From positions 1 to 40,048 of the forward strand of contig CAVAJR010000023.1 in the NCBI GenBank assembly GCA_963589005.1: a DNA stretch of 40,048 nt, in the 5' to 3' direction. Shown piece by piece: positions 32,843 to 40,009 of the stretch (position 1 is its first letter; each line of letters begins with the position of its first letter). The notes beneath the pieces were generated by a model that saw only the letters and a list, made by a program, of their open reading frames with translations, had not been told where the DNA came from and did not search any database. A program made the position numbers and the translations under genes. The DNA is from RGIG5612 sp963589005. GTDB taxonomy: Bacteria; Bacillota; Clostridia; Lachnospirales; Lachnospiraceae.

Positions 32843-33622
32843 ATGAAAATTAACGATAATGTTGAGATCTTTAATATTCTAAAAACCGATCTTCATATGC
32901 ATACCATATATTGCGACGGCCATGATTCTCCTGAGGAGATGGTGCTTTCTGCAATCTCGAAGGGAATGGAATGCATAGGATTTTCGGGTCACAGCTATGT
33001 GCCGTTTGATGAAGCCTGCGGCATGGATCAGGCAAAAGAGCAGGCATACAGGCTCGAAATATCACGGCTCAAGGTAAAATATCAGGATAAGATAAAGATA
33101 TATTGCGGCATTGAACAAGATTACTGTTCAGAACCTGCTGAGGGCTTCGATTATATAATAGGTTCGGTGCACTATCTGGAGACATCCGAAGGGTTTATTG
33201 CGATAGATGACACACCGGAGATTTTCAAGGACATGGTGCGCAGGCACTTTGACGGGGATTATTATGCTGCAGCAGAGAAGTATTTTGCAGCGGCAGCAGA
33301 TGTTGTAAGAAAGACCAATGCCGACATAATAGGACATTTTGACCTGATATGCAAATTCAATGAGAAGGAGCACCTGTTCGATGAGCACAATGAAAGATAT
33401 GTTGCAGCCTGGAAGAATGCGGCCGACAGGCTGCTTCAGGAAAACAAATTGTTTGAAATAAATACAGGAGCAATATCAAGAAATTGGCGGACAGTGCCAT
33501 ATCCGGCACCTGAAATAATTCAATATATTAAGAAAAATGGCGGGAAATTCATACTTTCCGGAGACAGCCATGCCTGCAGGAACATAGCATTTGATTTCGA
33601 AAAAGCAGCAAAATTGCTATGA
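32843..33622 (+). CDS. hisJ: PHP-domain histidinol-phosphatase, HisJ/HisK family
   Basis: A 259-residue PHP-fold phosphatase. DLHMHTIYCDG (about residues 15-25) carries the first two metal-binding His residues, GFSGHSYVPFD the next, GIEQDYCSE a Glu ligand, IIGSVHYLE and IIGHFDLICKF further His and Asp ligands, and LSGDSHACRNIAFDFEKA the C-terminal Asp-x-His. This order is typical of histidinol-phosphate phosphatases of the B. subtilis HisJ type, which complete the step missing from the monofunctional HisB. The ATG at 32843 was preferred to one at 32798, which falls inside the hairpin. AAGGG is the weak ribosome binding site. It is separated from the his operon by the MATE and tRNA genes. Confidence 0.88.
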   Translation: MKINDNVEIFNILKTDLHMHTIYCDGHDSPEEMVLSAISKGMECIGFSGHSYVPFDEACGMDQAKEQAYRLEISRLKVKYQDKIKIYCGIEQDYCSEPAEGFDYIIGSVHYLETSEGFIAIDDTPEIFKDMVRRHFDGDYYAAAEKYFAAAADVVRKTNADIIGHFDLICKFNEKEHLFDEHNERYVAAWKNAADRLLQENKLFEINTGAISRNWRTVPYPAPEIIQYIKKNGGKFILSGDSHACRNIAFDFEKAAKLL

Positions 33623-33644
33623 GAAAAACAGGTTATATCAAAAA

Positions 33645-33688
33645 GAACAAGAAATATGCTTGTTCGAACAAAAAAAATAGATTATTAT
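33645..33688 (+). promoter_or_regulatory. Probable opp promoter with overlapping inverted repeats
   Basis: TTGTTC (33660-33665), a 17-base spacer and TATTAT (33683-33688) form a plausible promoter. GAACAAG (33645-33651) pairs with CTTGTTC (33659-33665), and TTGTTCGAACAA (33660-33671) is itself a perfect palindrome covering the -35 box, so three related half-sites overlap it. This could be an operator. Confidence 0.5.
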
Positions 33689-33753
33689 ATATGTCAAACT
33701 TGCAGATATCGTGTTCTGCTGTAAAAACGCAAGAAAAATAAAGGGGTGGAAAA

Positions 33754-34665
33754 GTGTTAAAGTATGTCATAAAAAGAATTATTCTGGCGATAGTTACAGT
33801 TCTTCTGATCTGTATTATCACATTCTTCCTCATGAACGCTGTTCCTGGCGGCCCGTTTAACAGAGAAAAGGCTCTGTCAGAGGCTACGATCCAGGCGCTC
33901 AATGAACGTTATAACTTAGATAAGCCTATATTGATTCAATTCGGACTTTATATGAAAAATCTTGTTCAGGGCGATTTCGGCGTTAGTTTGAAGAATGGAC
34001 GTGAGATCACGGCTATCATAGGAGAATCATTTCCTATATCCTGTAAGATCGGCCTTCTGGCCATTGCGGTAGCATTATTCTTCGGAACCATATTCGGAAG
34101 TATAGCTGCGCTTATGAGAAATAAATGGCCTGACAGGGCAATTATATTCTTTTCAACATTATTTACTGCGGTGCCGAGTTTTATCCTGGCGACGCTTCTG
34201 CTATTGATTTTCTCCATAAAATTGGGATGGGTTCCTGTATGGAATGCTAATGATACCAATTATGTACTTCCTGTTATAGCCTTGTGCGCTTATCCTATGG
34301 CGTATACGACCAGACTTGCCAAAACCAGTATGCTGGATGCGCTGTCGCAGGATTACATTCGTACAGCCAGAGCCAAGGGCGTAGCTAAGAGCAAGATTAT
34401 TTTCAAGCATGCCCTCAGGAACTCGCTTCTTCCTATCATAACATATGCAGGTCCGCAGATCGCATATATTATTACAGGTTCGATGGTTGTTGAGACAGTA
34501 TTTACCATAGGCGGAATCGGAAGCAAGTTTGTTAGTGCGATCAACAACAGAGATTATACTATGATCATGGCAACAACGATCTTCCTGGCAGTATTGATGG
34601 TTGTTGCTAACCTGATCTGCGACTTGCTATATAAGGTCGTAGATCCGCGTATCAAGTATGAATAG
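33754..34665 (+). CDS. oppB: Oligopeptide ABC transporter permease, OppB type
   Basis: A 303-residue inner permease of the peptide/nickel ABC importer family with six hydrophobic segments. The first (about residues 8-28) is followed by an extracellular stretch with RYNLDKPILIQFGLYMKNL and QGDFGVSLKNGR, both hallmarks of DppB/OppB. The EAA loop DYIRTARAKGVAKSKIIFKH (about 198-217) contacts the ATPases. The C terminus ends with DLLYKVVDPRIKYE, the typical OppB tail. A GTG start at 33754 is well supported by AAGGGGTGG and by the family N terminus MLKYVIKRI. It opens a five-gene peptide importer locus. Confidence 0.95.
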   Translation: MLKYVIKRIILAIVTVLLICIITFFLMNAVPGGPFNREKALSEATIQALNERYNLDKPILIQFGLYMKNLVQGDFGVSLKNGREITAIIGESFPISCKIGLLAIAVALFFGTIFGSIAALMRNKWPDRAIIFFSTLFTAVPSFILATLLLLIFSIKLGWVPVWNANDTNYVLPVIALCAYPMAYTTRLAKTSMLDALSQDYIRTARAKGVAKSKIIFKHALRNSLLPIITYAGPQIAYIITGSMVVETVFTIGGIGSKFVSAINNRDYTMIMATTIFLAVLMVVANLICDLLYKVVDPRIKYE

Positions 34666-34679
34666 GAGGAAGAAGACTT

Positions 34680-35756
34680 ATGTTACAGTATGATGATAAT
34701 GGAATGCCGAAGAAGTCTCCTTTCAGTTTGCAGCTGAATCTGCAGAAATTTAATAAAGCTACTGAAGATGAGAAAAAGCAGCAGGATGTAATGAGCGAGA
34801 GCACAACATTCTTCAAGGACAGTATGAGACGCCTCCTTAAGAACAAGTTGGCTGTTGCCAGTATGGTGGTCCTGATTTTAATCATAGGAATTATCATTGT
34901 TGCGCCTGCGGTTGTACCTTACGGATATGCAGAGATACTTTCAGTTGAAGGCAAGCGTGATAAGGGTGCCAAAAACCTTGCACCATTTACATACAGCAAG
35001 AGTGAGCAGGCATACATTGATGCAGGCGGCACGAGATTTCCGCATATCTTCGGAACCGATGAGCAGTGCCGAGATTATTTTATCCGTGTTGTATATGGAA
35101 CGAGAGTTTCGCTGGTTGTAGGATTTTTCGCCAGCATTATCGTTCTTATCATAGGAATGATTTACGGAAGTATCGCAGGATATACCGGCGGACGAACGGA
35201 TATGATAATGATGCGAATAGTCGATATCATATATTCCCTGCCCGATATGCTGGTTATAATCTTGCTTTCGGTAGTGCTTAATACGATACTTGTATTTCCG
35301 GCAGGATCATTGCTGTCCAAACTGGGCACAAATATGATATCGCTGTTCATTGTATTCGGCTGCCTGTACTGGGTTGGTATGGCAAGACTTATTCGTGCGG
35401 AGATTCTCTCGATTAAGGAAAATGAATATGTACTTGCTGCCAAATCAATCGGTGCCAAGAAGGGATATATTATCAAGAGACATATCCTTCCTAACTGCCT
35501 GTCGGTTATAATTATTTCAACCGCACTCCAGATTCCTTCAGCTATATTTACAGAGAGCTATCTGTCATTCGTAGGTCTGGGTGTTCAGGCACCTATGCCT
35601 TCACTTGGTTCGCTGGCAAATGCAGCACGTGAAGGTCTGCAGAGTTACCCATATAAGCTGGTATTTCCTGCAGTTGTAATCTGTCTTATTGTTCTTAGTC
35701 TGAATTTGTTGGGCGATGGTCTTCGTGACGCATTCGATCCTAAGTTAAAGAGGTGA
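34680..35756 (+). CDS. oppC: Oligopeptide ABC transporter permease, OppC type
   Basis: A 358-residue second permease subunit. A cytoplasmic N-terminal segment with FFKDSMRRLLKNKLAVASM leads into the first membrane span (about residues 60-82). An extracellular loop of about 60 residues ends in HIFGTDEQCRDYFIRVVYGT, the OppC signature (usually HPLGTDxxGRDVLSR). The EAA loop ENEYVLAAKSIGAKKGYIIK (about 247-266) and the C-terminal LNLLGDGLRDAFDPKLKR are standard. The GTDEQCRDYF form, with Gln-Cys where Asn/Gln-Gly is common, is unusual but seems tolerated. GGAGGAAG precedes the ATG. It pairs with OppB to form the membrane pore. Confidence 0.95.
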   Translation: MLQYDDNGMPKKSPFSLQLNLQKFNKATEDEKKQQDVMSESTTFFKDSMRRLLKNKLAVASMVVLILIIGIIIVAPAVVPYGYAEILSVEGKRDKGAKNLAPFTYSKSEQAYIDAGGTRFPHIFGTDEQCRDYFIRVVYGTRVSLVVGFFASIIVLIIGMIYGSIAGYTGGRTDMIMMRIVDIIYSLPDMLVIILLSVVLNTILVFPAGSLLSKLGTNMISLFIVFGCLYWVGMARLIRAEILSIKENEYVLAAKSIGAKKGYIIKRHILPNCLSVIIISTALQIPSAIFTESYLSFVGLGVQAPMPSLGSLANAAREGLQSYPYKLVFPAVVICLIVLSLNLLGDGLRDAFDPKLKR

Positions 35757-35760
35757 TAAT

Positions 35761-36813
35761 ATGAGTGATGTTTTGTTAAGTGTAAGAGATCTGCATACAT
35801 CATTCAGAACTGACTCCGGTGAGGTTCAGGCTGTAAATGGTATTTCATTTGATGTAGACAGAGGCGAGGTACTCGGTATTGTAGGTGAGTCGGGTTCAGG
35901 TAAGTCAGTATCAGCATATTCGATCATGCAGATACTTGCCAATAATGGATATATTAAGAGCGGAGAGGTTCTCTATAAGGGACAGGATATTACTAAGTGG
36001 TCGGAGAAACAGATGACTCATTTCAGAGGAAAATGCTGTTCCATCATTTTCCAGGATCCTATGACTTCTCTTAATCCGGTGTTTACTATAGGCAATCAAT
36101 TGACAGAAGCTATTAAGCTTCACACAGATAAAAAAGGCGACGAGGCCAAGGCAAGAGCTAAGGAACTTCTTGAGCTCGTAGGCATCACAGATCCGGCCAA
36201 ACGTCTCAAACAATATCCGTTTGAACATTCCGGCGGAATGAGACAGCGTGTTATGATCGCAATGGCACTTGCCTGTGAACCGGATATCCTGATTGCAGAT
36301 GAACCTACTACAGCCCTTGATGTTACGATTCAGGCACAGATCCTTGAGCTTATGCAGGATCTGCAGAAGAAACTGGGCATGGCTATTATCATAGTAACAC
36401 ATGACCTGGGAGTTATCGCAGATATGTGTGACAGTATTATAGTTATGTACGGCGGTCGTATATGCGAGAGAGGCACGGCAGATGAGATATTCTACAATCC
36501 TAAGCATGAATATACTAAGGGTCTGCTGCGCTCAATACCTAGCATAAACAATATGAAGAAGAAGCTGATCCCGATCGCAGGAACGCCTATCAATATGTTG
36601 AATATGCCTGCAGGATGTGCATTCTCTGCAAGATGCGACGAATGCATGAAGATCTGTATAGAAGCCAAGCCTGAGGAGATCAAGATAAATGATGAGCACA
36701 AGGCAGCCTGCTGGATGAATGTTAAGGCTATGGCTGAGGAGGGCAGATTGCCTGAAGAATATGGGGGCAATATCCCTGCAATACTGAAACTGCAGGAAGG
36801 GGGCAGTAACTGA
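35761..36813 (+). CDS. oppD: Oligopeptide ABC transporter ATP-binding protein, OppD type
   Basis: A 350-residue ABC ATPase. Walker A is GESGSGKS (about residues 41-48), the Q-loop CSIIFQDPMTSLNPV, the signature HSGGMRQRVMIAMAL (about 158-172), Walker B ILIADEPTTALDV and the switch region VTHDLGVIADMCD. The C-terminal oligopeptide-transporter extension has the cysteine pattern CAFSARCDECMKIC (about 281-294) and a later Cys, which in relatives can bind an iron-sulfur cluster. AGAGGTGAT precedes the ATG. The stop codon overlaps the next start (TGATG at 36811-36815), so the two ATPases are translationally coupled and likely form a heterodimer. Confidence 0.95.
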   Translation: MSDVLLSVRDLHTSFRTDSGEVQAVNGISFDVDRGEVLGIVGESGSGKSVSAYSIMQILANNGYIKSGEVLYKGQDITKWSEKQMTHFRGKCCSIIFQDPMTSLNPVFTIGNQLTEAIKLHTDKKGDEAKARAKELLELVGITDPAKRLKQYPFEHSGGMRQRVMIAMALACEPDILIADEPTTALDVTIQAQILELMQDLQKKLGMAIIIVTHDLGVIADMCDSIIVMYGGRICERGTADEIFYNPKHEYTKGLLRSIPSINNMKKKLIPIAGTPINMLNMPAGCAFSARCDECMKICIEAKPEEIKINDEHKAACWMNVKAMAEEGRLPEEYGGNIPAILKLQEGGSN

Positions 36814-37775
36814 TGGACAATAACAGACCTTTAGTAGAAGTTGAACATCTGAAGGAGTATTTTCCTGTTACAGATGGCTTCAAGAAAATGACCCTTAAAG
36901 CAGTTGATGATGTGTCATTTAGCATTAATGAGGGCGAGACATTAGGCCTTGTAGGCGAGTCTGGATGCGGCAAGACAACAGTAGGCCGTACTATGTTAAG
37001 ATTGTATACGCCTACAGGAGGAACAGTACGATTTGACGGTGAGGAAGTAACTGCCAAGAATATAAGGCAGATGCGCAAGAAGATGCAGATGGTATTCCAG
37101 GATCCGTATTCATCGCTGGATCCTCGTATGACAGTTGAGGACATCATTGGAGAGCCGTTAGATGTACATAAGATGTACAGCAATAAAAAGGAACGAAGAG
37201 ACAGGGTGCTGCACCTTCTGGAATTGGTTGGACTTAATGCCGAGCATGCAAGAAGATATGCACATGAGTTTTCAGGCGGACAGAGACAGAGAATCAGTAT
37301 TGCCAGAGCATTGGCAGTTGAGCCGAAGTTTATAGTATGCGATGAACCGGTATCGGCACTGGACGTTTCTATTCAGGCTCAGGTCATCAATATGTTCGAG
37401 GATATTCAGAAGAAACTGGGCGTAACATATTTATTTATTGCTCATGACCTTCTGGTTGTAAGGCATATTTCAGACAAGATAGCGGTTATGTATCTGGGCA
37501 AATTAGTAGAAATGGCAGACGCAGATGAGATATCAGATCATCCGCTTCATCCATACACAGAGTCGCTGATGTCAGCAGTCCCTATTCCGGATCCTAAGAT
37601 TGCAAGAGAGCGTCACAGAATAATTCTGGAAGGCGATGTTCCGAGTCCGTTAAGGATGCCTTCAGGATGCCCGTTCCGTACCAGATGCCGTTACGCTACA
37701 GAGCAGTGTGCGAAGCAGATGCCGGAACTTACGGACAGAGGCAACGGTCATTTCTCGGCATGCTGGAACAAATAA
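36813..37775 (+). CDS. oppF: Oligopeptide ABC transporter ATP-binding protein, OppF type
   Basis: A 320-residue ABC ATPase, partner of OppD. VEHLKEYFPV at the N terminus is typical of OppF. Walker A is GESGCGKTT (about residues 50-58), the Q-loop MQMVFQDPYSSLDPRMTV, the signature FSGGQRQRISIARAL (about 152-166), Walker B FIVCDEPVSALDVS and the switch His IAHDLLVVRHI. HPYTESLMSAVPIPDP (about 248-263) and the cysteine-bearing CPFRTRCRYATEQC belong to the oligopeptide-specific C-terminal region. It overlaps oppD by one base. The 238-base gap before the binding protein gene carries a small hairpin. Confidence 0.95.
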   Translation: MDNNRPLVEVEHLKEYFPVTDGFKKMTLKAVDDVSFSINEGETLGLVGESGCGKTTVGRTMLRLYTPTGGTVRFDGEEVTAKNIRQMRKKMQMVFQDPYSSLDPRMTVEDIIGEPLDVHKMYSNKKERRDRVLHLLELVGLNAEHARRYAHEFSGGQRQRISIARALAVEPKFIVCDEPVSALDVSIQAQVINMFEDIQKKLGVTYLFIAHDLLVVRHISDKIAVMYLGKLVEMADADEISDHPLHPYTESLMSAVPIPDPKIARERHRIILEGDVPSPLRMPSGCPFRTRCRYATEQCAKQMPELTDRGNGHFSACWNK

Positions 37776-37778
37776 TGT

Positions 37779-37802
37779 ATTATCTGCGCTTGTGCAGATA
37801 AT
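37779..37802 (+). promoter_or_regulatory. Intercistronic hairpin after oppF
   Basis: ATTATCTGC (37779-37787) pairs perfectly with GCAGATAAT (37794-37802) around a 6-base loop, 3 bases after the oppF stop codon. No T-run follows, so it is more likely an mRNA-stabilising or attenuating element than a terminator. Confidence 0.6.
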
Positions 37803-38013
37803 CAGGCATGTTGTTAATAATGATTTTATTCTGACATAGGCAATTTATAGGCACAGAGCCATAAGCAGATGCATTTGTGCAAAAGCATGGGCAGGATGGC
37901 AGGGCACATATTTTGCGGTATGGCAGATAAAATATATCAAGATCACCGGCAGTATCTGTGGGTGAAAATAAGTATTTTGCCGACACAAAGTCAGGCAGTA
38001 AAAGGAGGACAAT

Positions 38014-39717
38014 ATGAAAAAAGTTATTGCTTTTGGACTTGCTGCAGTTATGGCCGCATCAATGGCTACAACAGCATTTGCAGCAGAGGCACAGCTGAGC
38101 GATGCTTTGATCGATCCTATTGCAGATTGGTCACAGTATGATGAGCTGATTGCTCAGATCAAGTCTGAGACAGACATGGAGAAACGTACAGAATTAATGC
38201 ATGAGGCAGAAGATATCCTTATGTCTACATATTGCGTTATTCCTCTGTATTATTACAACGACATTTACATGCAGAAGGATTATGTAGACGGCATTTATGC
38301 AAATGCATTTGCAACTAAATTCTTCATGTATGCAACTATGTCAAATGGTTCTGATACACTTAGAATCAACCTTGCATCTGAACCATCATATCTTGATCCG
38401 GCACTCAACAGTACAGTTGACGGTGCATGCCTTGCAGCTAACTCATTCTCTGGATTATATACATATAATGCAGAAGGCAAGACAGTTCCTGCATGCGCAG
38501 AGAGCTATACAGTTTCAGATGATGGTCTTACATATACAGTAACACTTAAGGAAGGCCTTAAGTGGAGCGATGGCACAGACCTTACAGCAGCTGACTTCGA
38601 ATATTCATGGAAGAGAGCAACTAATCCGGCTACAGCAGCTGACTATGCATATATGTATTCAGTTATTGACGGATATGTAGAGGGTGCAACAGAGAATCTT
38701 AATGTTACAGCACTTGATGATACAACACTTCAGTTCGTTCTTTCAGCTCCATGTGCATATATGGAAGACCTTATGGCATTCCCAACCTTCTATCCGGTTC
38801 AGGAAGCATGGGTTGAGGCGCATGCTACAGAAGCAGCTCCGGGCGCTTGGTGCCAGGAAGCAGGCTTCCCATCAAATGGAGCATACGTTTGCACAGGATG
38901 GAGCCATGATACATCTATGACATATGAGAAGAACCCATATTGGTATGATGCAGACAAGGTTACAGTAGAGAAGCTTGAGTTCATGCTTTCAGCAGATGAT
39001 ACAGCTATCTATGCAGCATACAATGATGGTTCTATCGATTTCGCTGATTCTATTCCTACAGATGAGATCGCTACACTTCTTGCAGAAGAAAACCCAGAGT
39101 TCTATATCGTTGACGAACTTGGAACATATTATGCAGCATTCAATGCTAAGAGCGAACTTTTCGCAGACAAGACAGTAGAGCAGGCAGCAGCTATGAGAAT
39201 GGCATTCTCACTTCTTATCGATCGTGATTATATCTGCGAGAATATCGGCCAGACAGGTCAGGTTGCAGCTAACTCATTCATTCCTGTAGGAATGGCAGAC
39301 GGCAACGGTGGTGTATTTAAGACAGATATCGAATCATCAGGATACTATGATCCATACGCAATCAACAATGATTACGAAGGAACAGTTCAGCTCGCAAGAG
39401 AACTTCTTGAGTATGCAGGATATCAGTTCGGCGATGACGGAATGCTGTCACCGGAGACACCTATCTCAATCGAATATCTTACAAACAATACATCAGGTCA
39501 CATTGCAGTTGCAGAATCAATGCAGGCAGACCTGTCAGTTATCGGTATTGACATGACAATCCAGTCACAGGATTGGAACGTATTCTTAGAGGAACGTAAA
39601 GCTGGTAACTTCGACTACTGCCGTGAAGGATGGATCGCAGACTTCAACGACCCGATCAACATGCTTGAAATGTGGATCACAGCATCAGGAAATAACGATT
39701 GCCAGTTTGGCAGATAA
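38014..39717 (+). CDS. Oligopeptide-binding protein (family 5 SBP) with circularly permuted order
   Basis: A 567-residue exported solute-binding protein, the fifth component of the peptide importer. The signal peptide (residues 1-23, ending TTAFA) has no lipobox cysteine. Residues about 30-108 (YDELIAQIKSETDMEKR, LMHEAEDILM, IPLYYYNDIYM, FATKFFMYATM) match what is normally the extreme C terminus of OppA-like proteins. The normal N-terminal region then starts at about 116 (LRINLASEPSYLDPALNST, GLYTYNAEG, LKEGLKWSDGTDLTAADF). The chain ends at GWIADFNDPINMLEMW and SGNNDCQFGR, exactly where the canonical protein would continue into the segment now at the front. Total length is that of a full OppA. 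GGAGGACA precedes the ATG. The ligand is a peptide by context. Confidence 0.88.
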   Translation: MKKVIAFGLAAVMAASMATTAFAAEAQLSDALIDPIADWSQYDELIAQIKSETDMEKRTELMHEAEDILMSTYCVIPLYYYNDIYMQKDYVDGIYANAFATKFFMYATMSNGSDTLRINLASEPSYLDPALNSTVDGACLAANSFSGLYTYNAEGKTVPACAESYTVSDDGLTYTVTLKEGLKWSDGTDLTAADFEYSWKRATNPATAADYAYMYSVIDGYVEGATENLNVTALDDTTLQFVLSAPCAYMEDLMAFPTFYPVQEAWVEAHATEAAPGAWCQEAGFPSNGAYVCTGWSHDTSMTYEKNPYWYDADKVTVEKLEFMLSADDTAIYAAYNDGSIDFADSIPTDEIATLLAEENPEFYIVDELGTYYAAFNAKSELFADKTVEQAAAMRMAFSLLIDRDYICENIGQTGQVAANSFIPVGMADGNGGVFKTDIESSGYYDPYAINNDYEGTVQLARELLEYAGYQFGDDGMLSPETPISIEYLTNNTSGHIAVAESMQADLSVIGIDMTIQSQDWNVFLEERKAGNFDYCREGWIADFNDPINMLEMWITASGNNDCQFGR

Positions 39718-39727
39718 TGAGACCAGC

Positions 39728-39788
39728 AAAAAGGTAAAAAAATCGGTGGGCCGTGTTTACACGGCACCACCGTTTTTTTTACCTTTTT
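39728..39788 (+). terminator. Very strong intrinsic terminator of the opp locus
   Basis: GCCGTG/CACGGC with a TTTA loop, then CGGTGG/CCACCG, then A7/T7, GGT/ACC and A5/T5 form a nearly continuous stem of about 27 bp with one bulged A and one T-T mismatch. The 3' arm contains eight consecutive T. Confidence 0.88.
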
Positions 39789-39792
39789 ATTG

Positions 39793-39846
39793 GGCGATAA
39801 CGAACATGAGCGAAGCGCGAAGGAGCGCGAAGCGAATGGCCGTTAT
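39793..39846 (+). repeat. 54-base direct repeat, copy 1
   Basis: This unit (GGCGATAACG at its start, GGCCGTTAT at its end, with the internal motif GCGAAGCGCGAAGGAGCGCG) is identical over 54 bases to 39905-39958. In this copy the ends are extended into a closed 13-bp inverted repeat. Confidence 0.9.
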
Positions 39847-39904
39847 CGCCCAAAGTCTGCGCAGCAGACCGCTGGTCTCATTTTATAAATTCAGATACAA
39901 ACTC

Positions 39905-39958
39905 GGCGATAACGAACATGAGCGAAGCGCGAAGGAGCGCGAAGCGAATGGCCGTTAT
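39905..39958 (+). repeat. 54-base direct repeat, copy 2
   Basis: Identical to 39793-39846, 112 bases away. The right flank here lacks the CGCCC that closes the stem in copy 1, so only CGATAACG-type bases can pair. The internal GCGAAGCG repetition suggests a mobile or dispersed GC-rich unit. Confidence 0.9.
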
Positions 39959-39962
39959 TCTT

Positions 39963-40009
39963 AATTTCCAGACCAAAGTAGCCCTAAAAGCATTTTTGGT
40001 CTGGAAATT
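39963..40009. terminator. Strong hairpin next to the right-edge gene, possible terminator
   Basis: AATTTCCAGACCAAA (39963-39977) pairs perfectly with TTTGGTCTGGAAATT (39995-40009) over 15 bp with a 17-base loop. Its right arm abuts the stop codon of the minus-strand frame at the window edge. No long T-run is present on the minus strand, so termination is only a possibility. Confidence 0.5.

Larger units (their letters stand above)
39718..39880 (+). other. Multi-stem structured element downstream of the binding-protein gene
   Basis: The outer arms TGAGACCAGC (39718-39727) and GCTGGTCTCA (39871-39880) are perfect inverse complements. They enclose three hairpins in a row: the terminator stem (39728-39788), a 13-bp stem TTGGGCGATAACG/CGTTATCGCCCAA (39790-39802 with 39841-39853) and GTCTGC/GCAGAC (39855-39860 with 39864-39869). 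The whole would fold as a four-way junction. Confidence 0.6.

Noticed and set aside
32607..32846. 79-codon open frame across the tRNA region
   Set aside because: It reads through tRNA-Ser and its terminator and has no coding features.
39793..39958. Two identical repeats as a CRISPR array
   Set aside because: There are only two 54-base copies, the interval contains a hairpin and terminal repeat arms, and no cas genes are present.
39623..39964. 113-codon open frame across the end of the binding-protein gene and the repeats
   Set aside because: It runs in another frame of a well-supported gene and then through the terminator and GC-rich repeats, which produce artificial Arg/Glu/Ala-rich translations.
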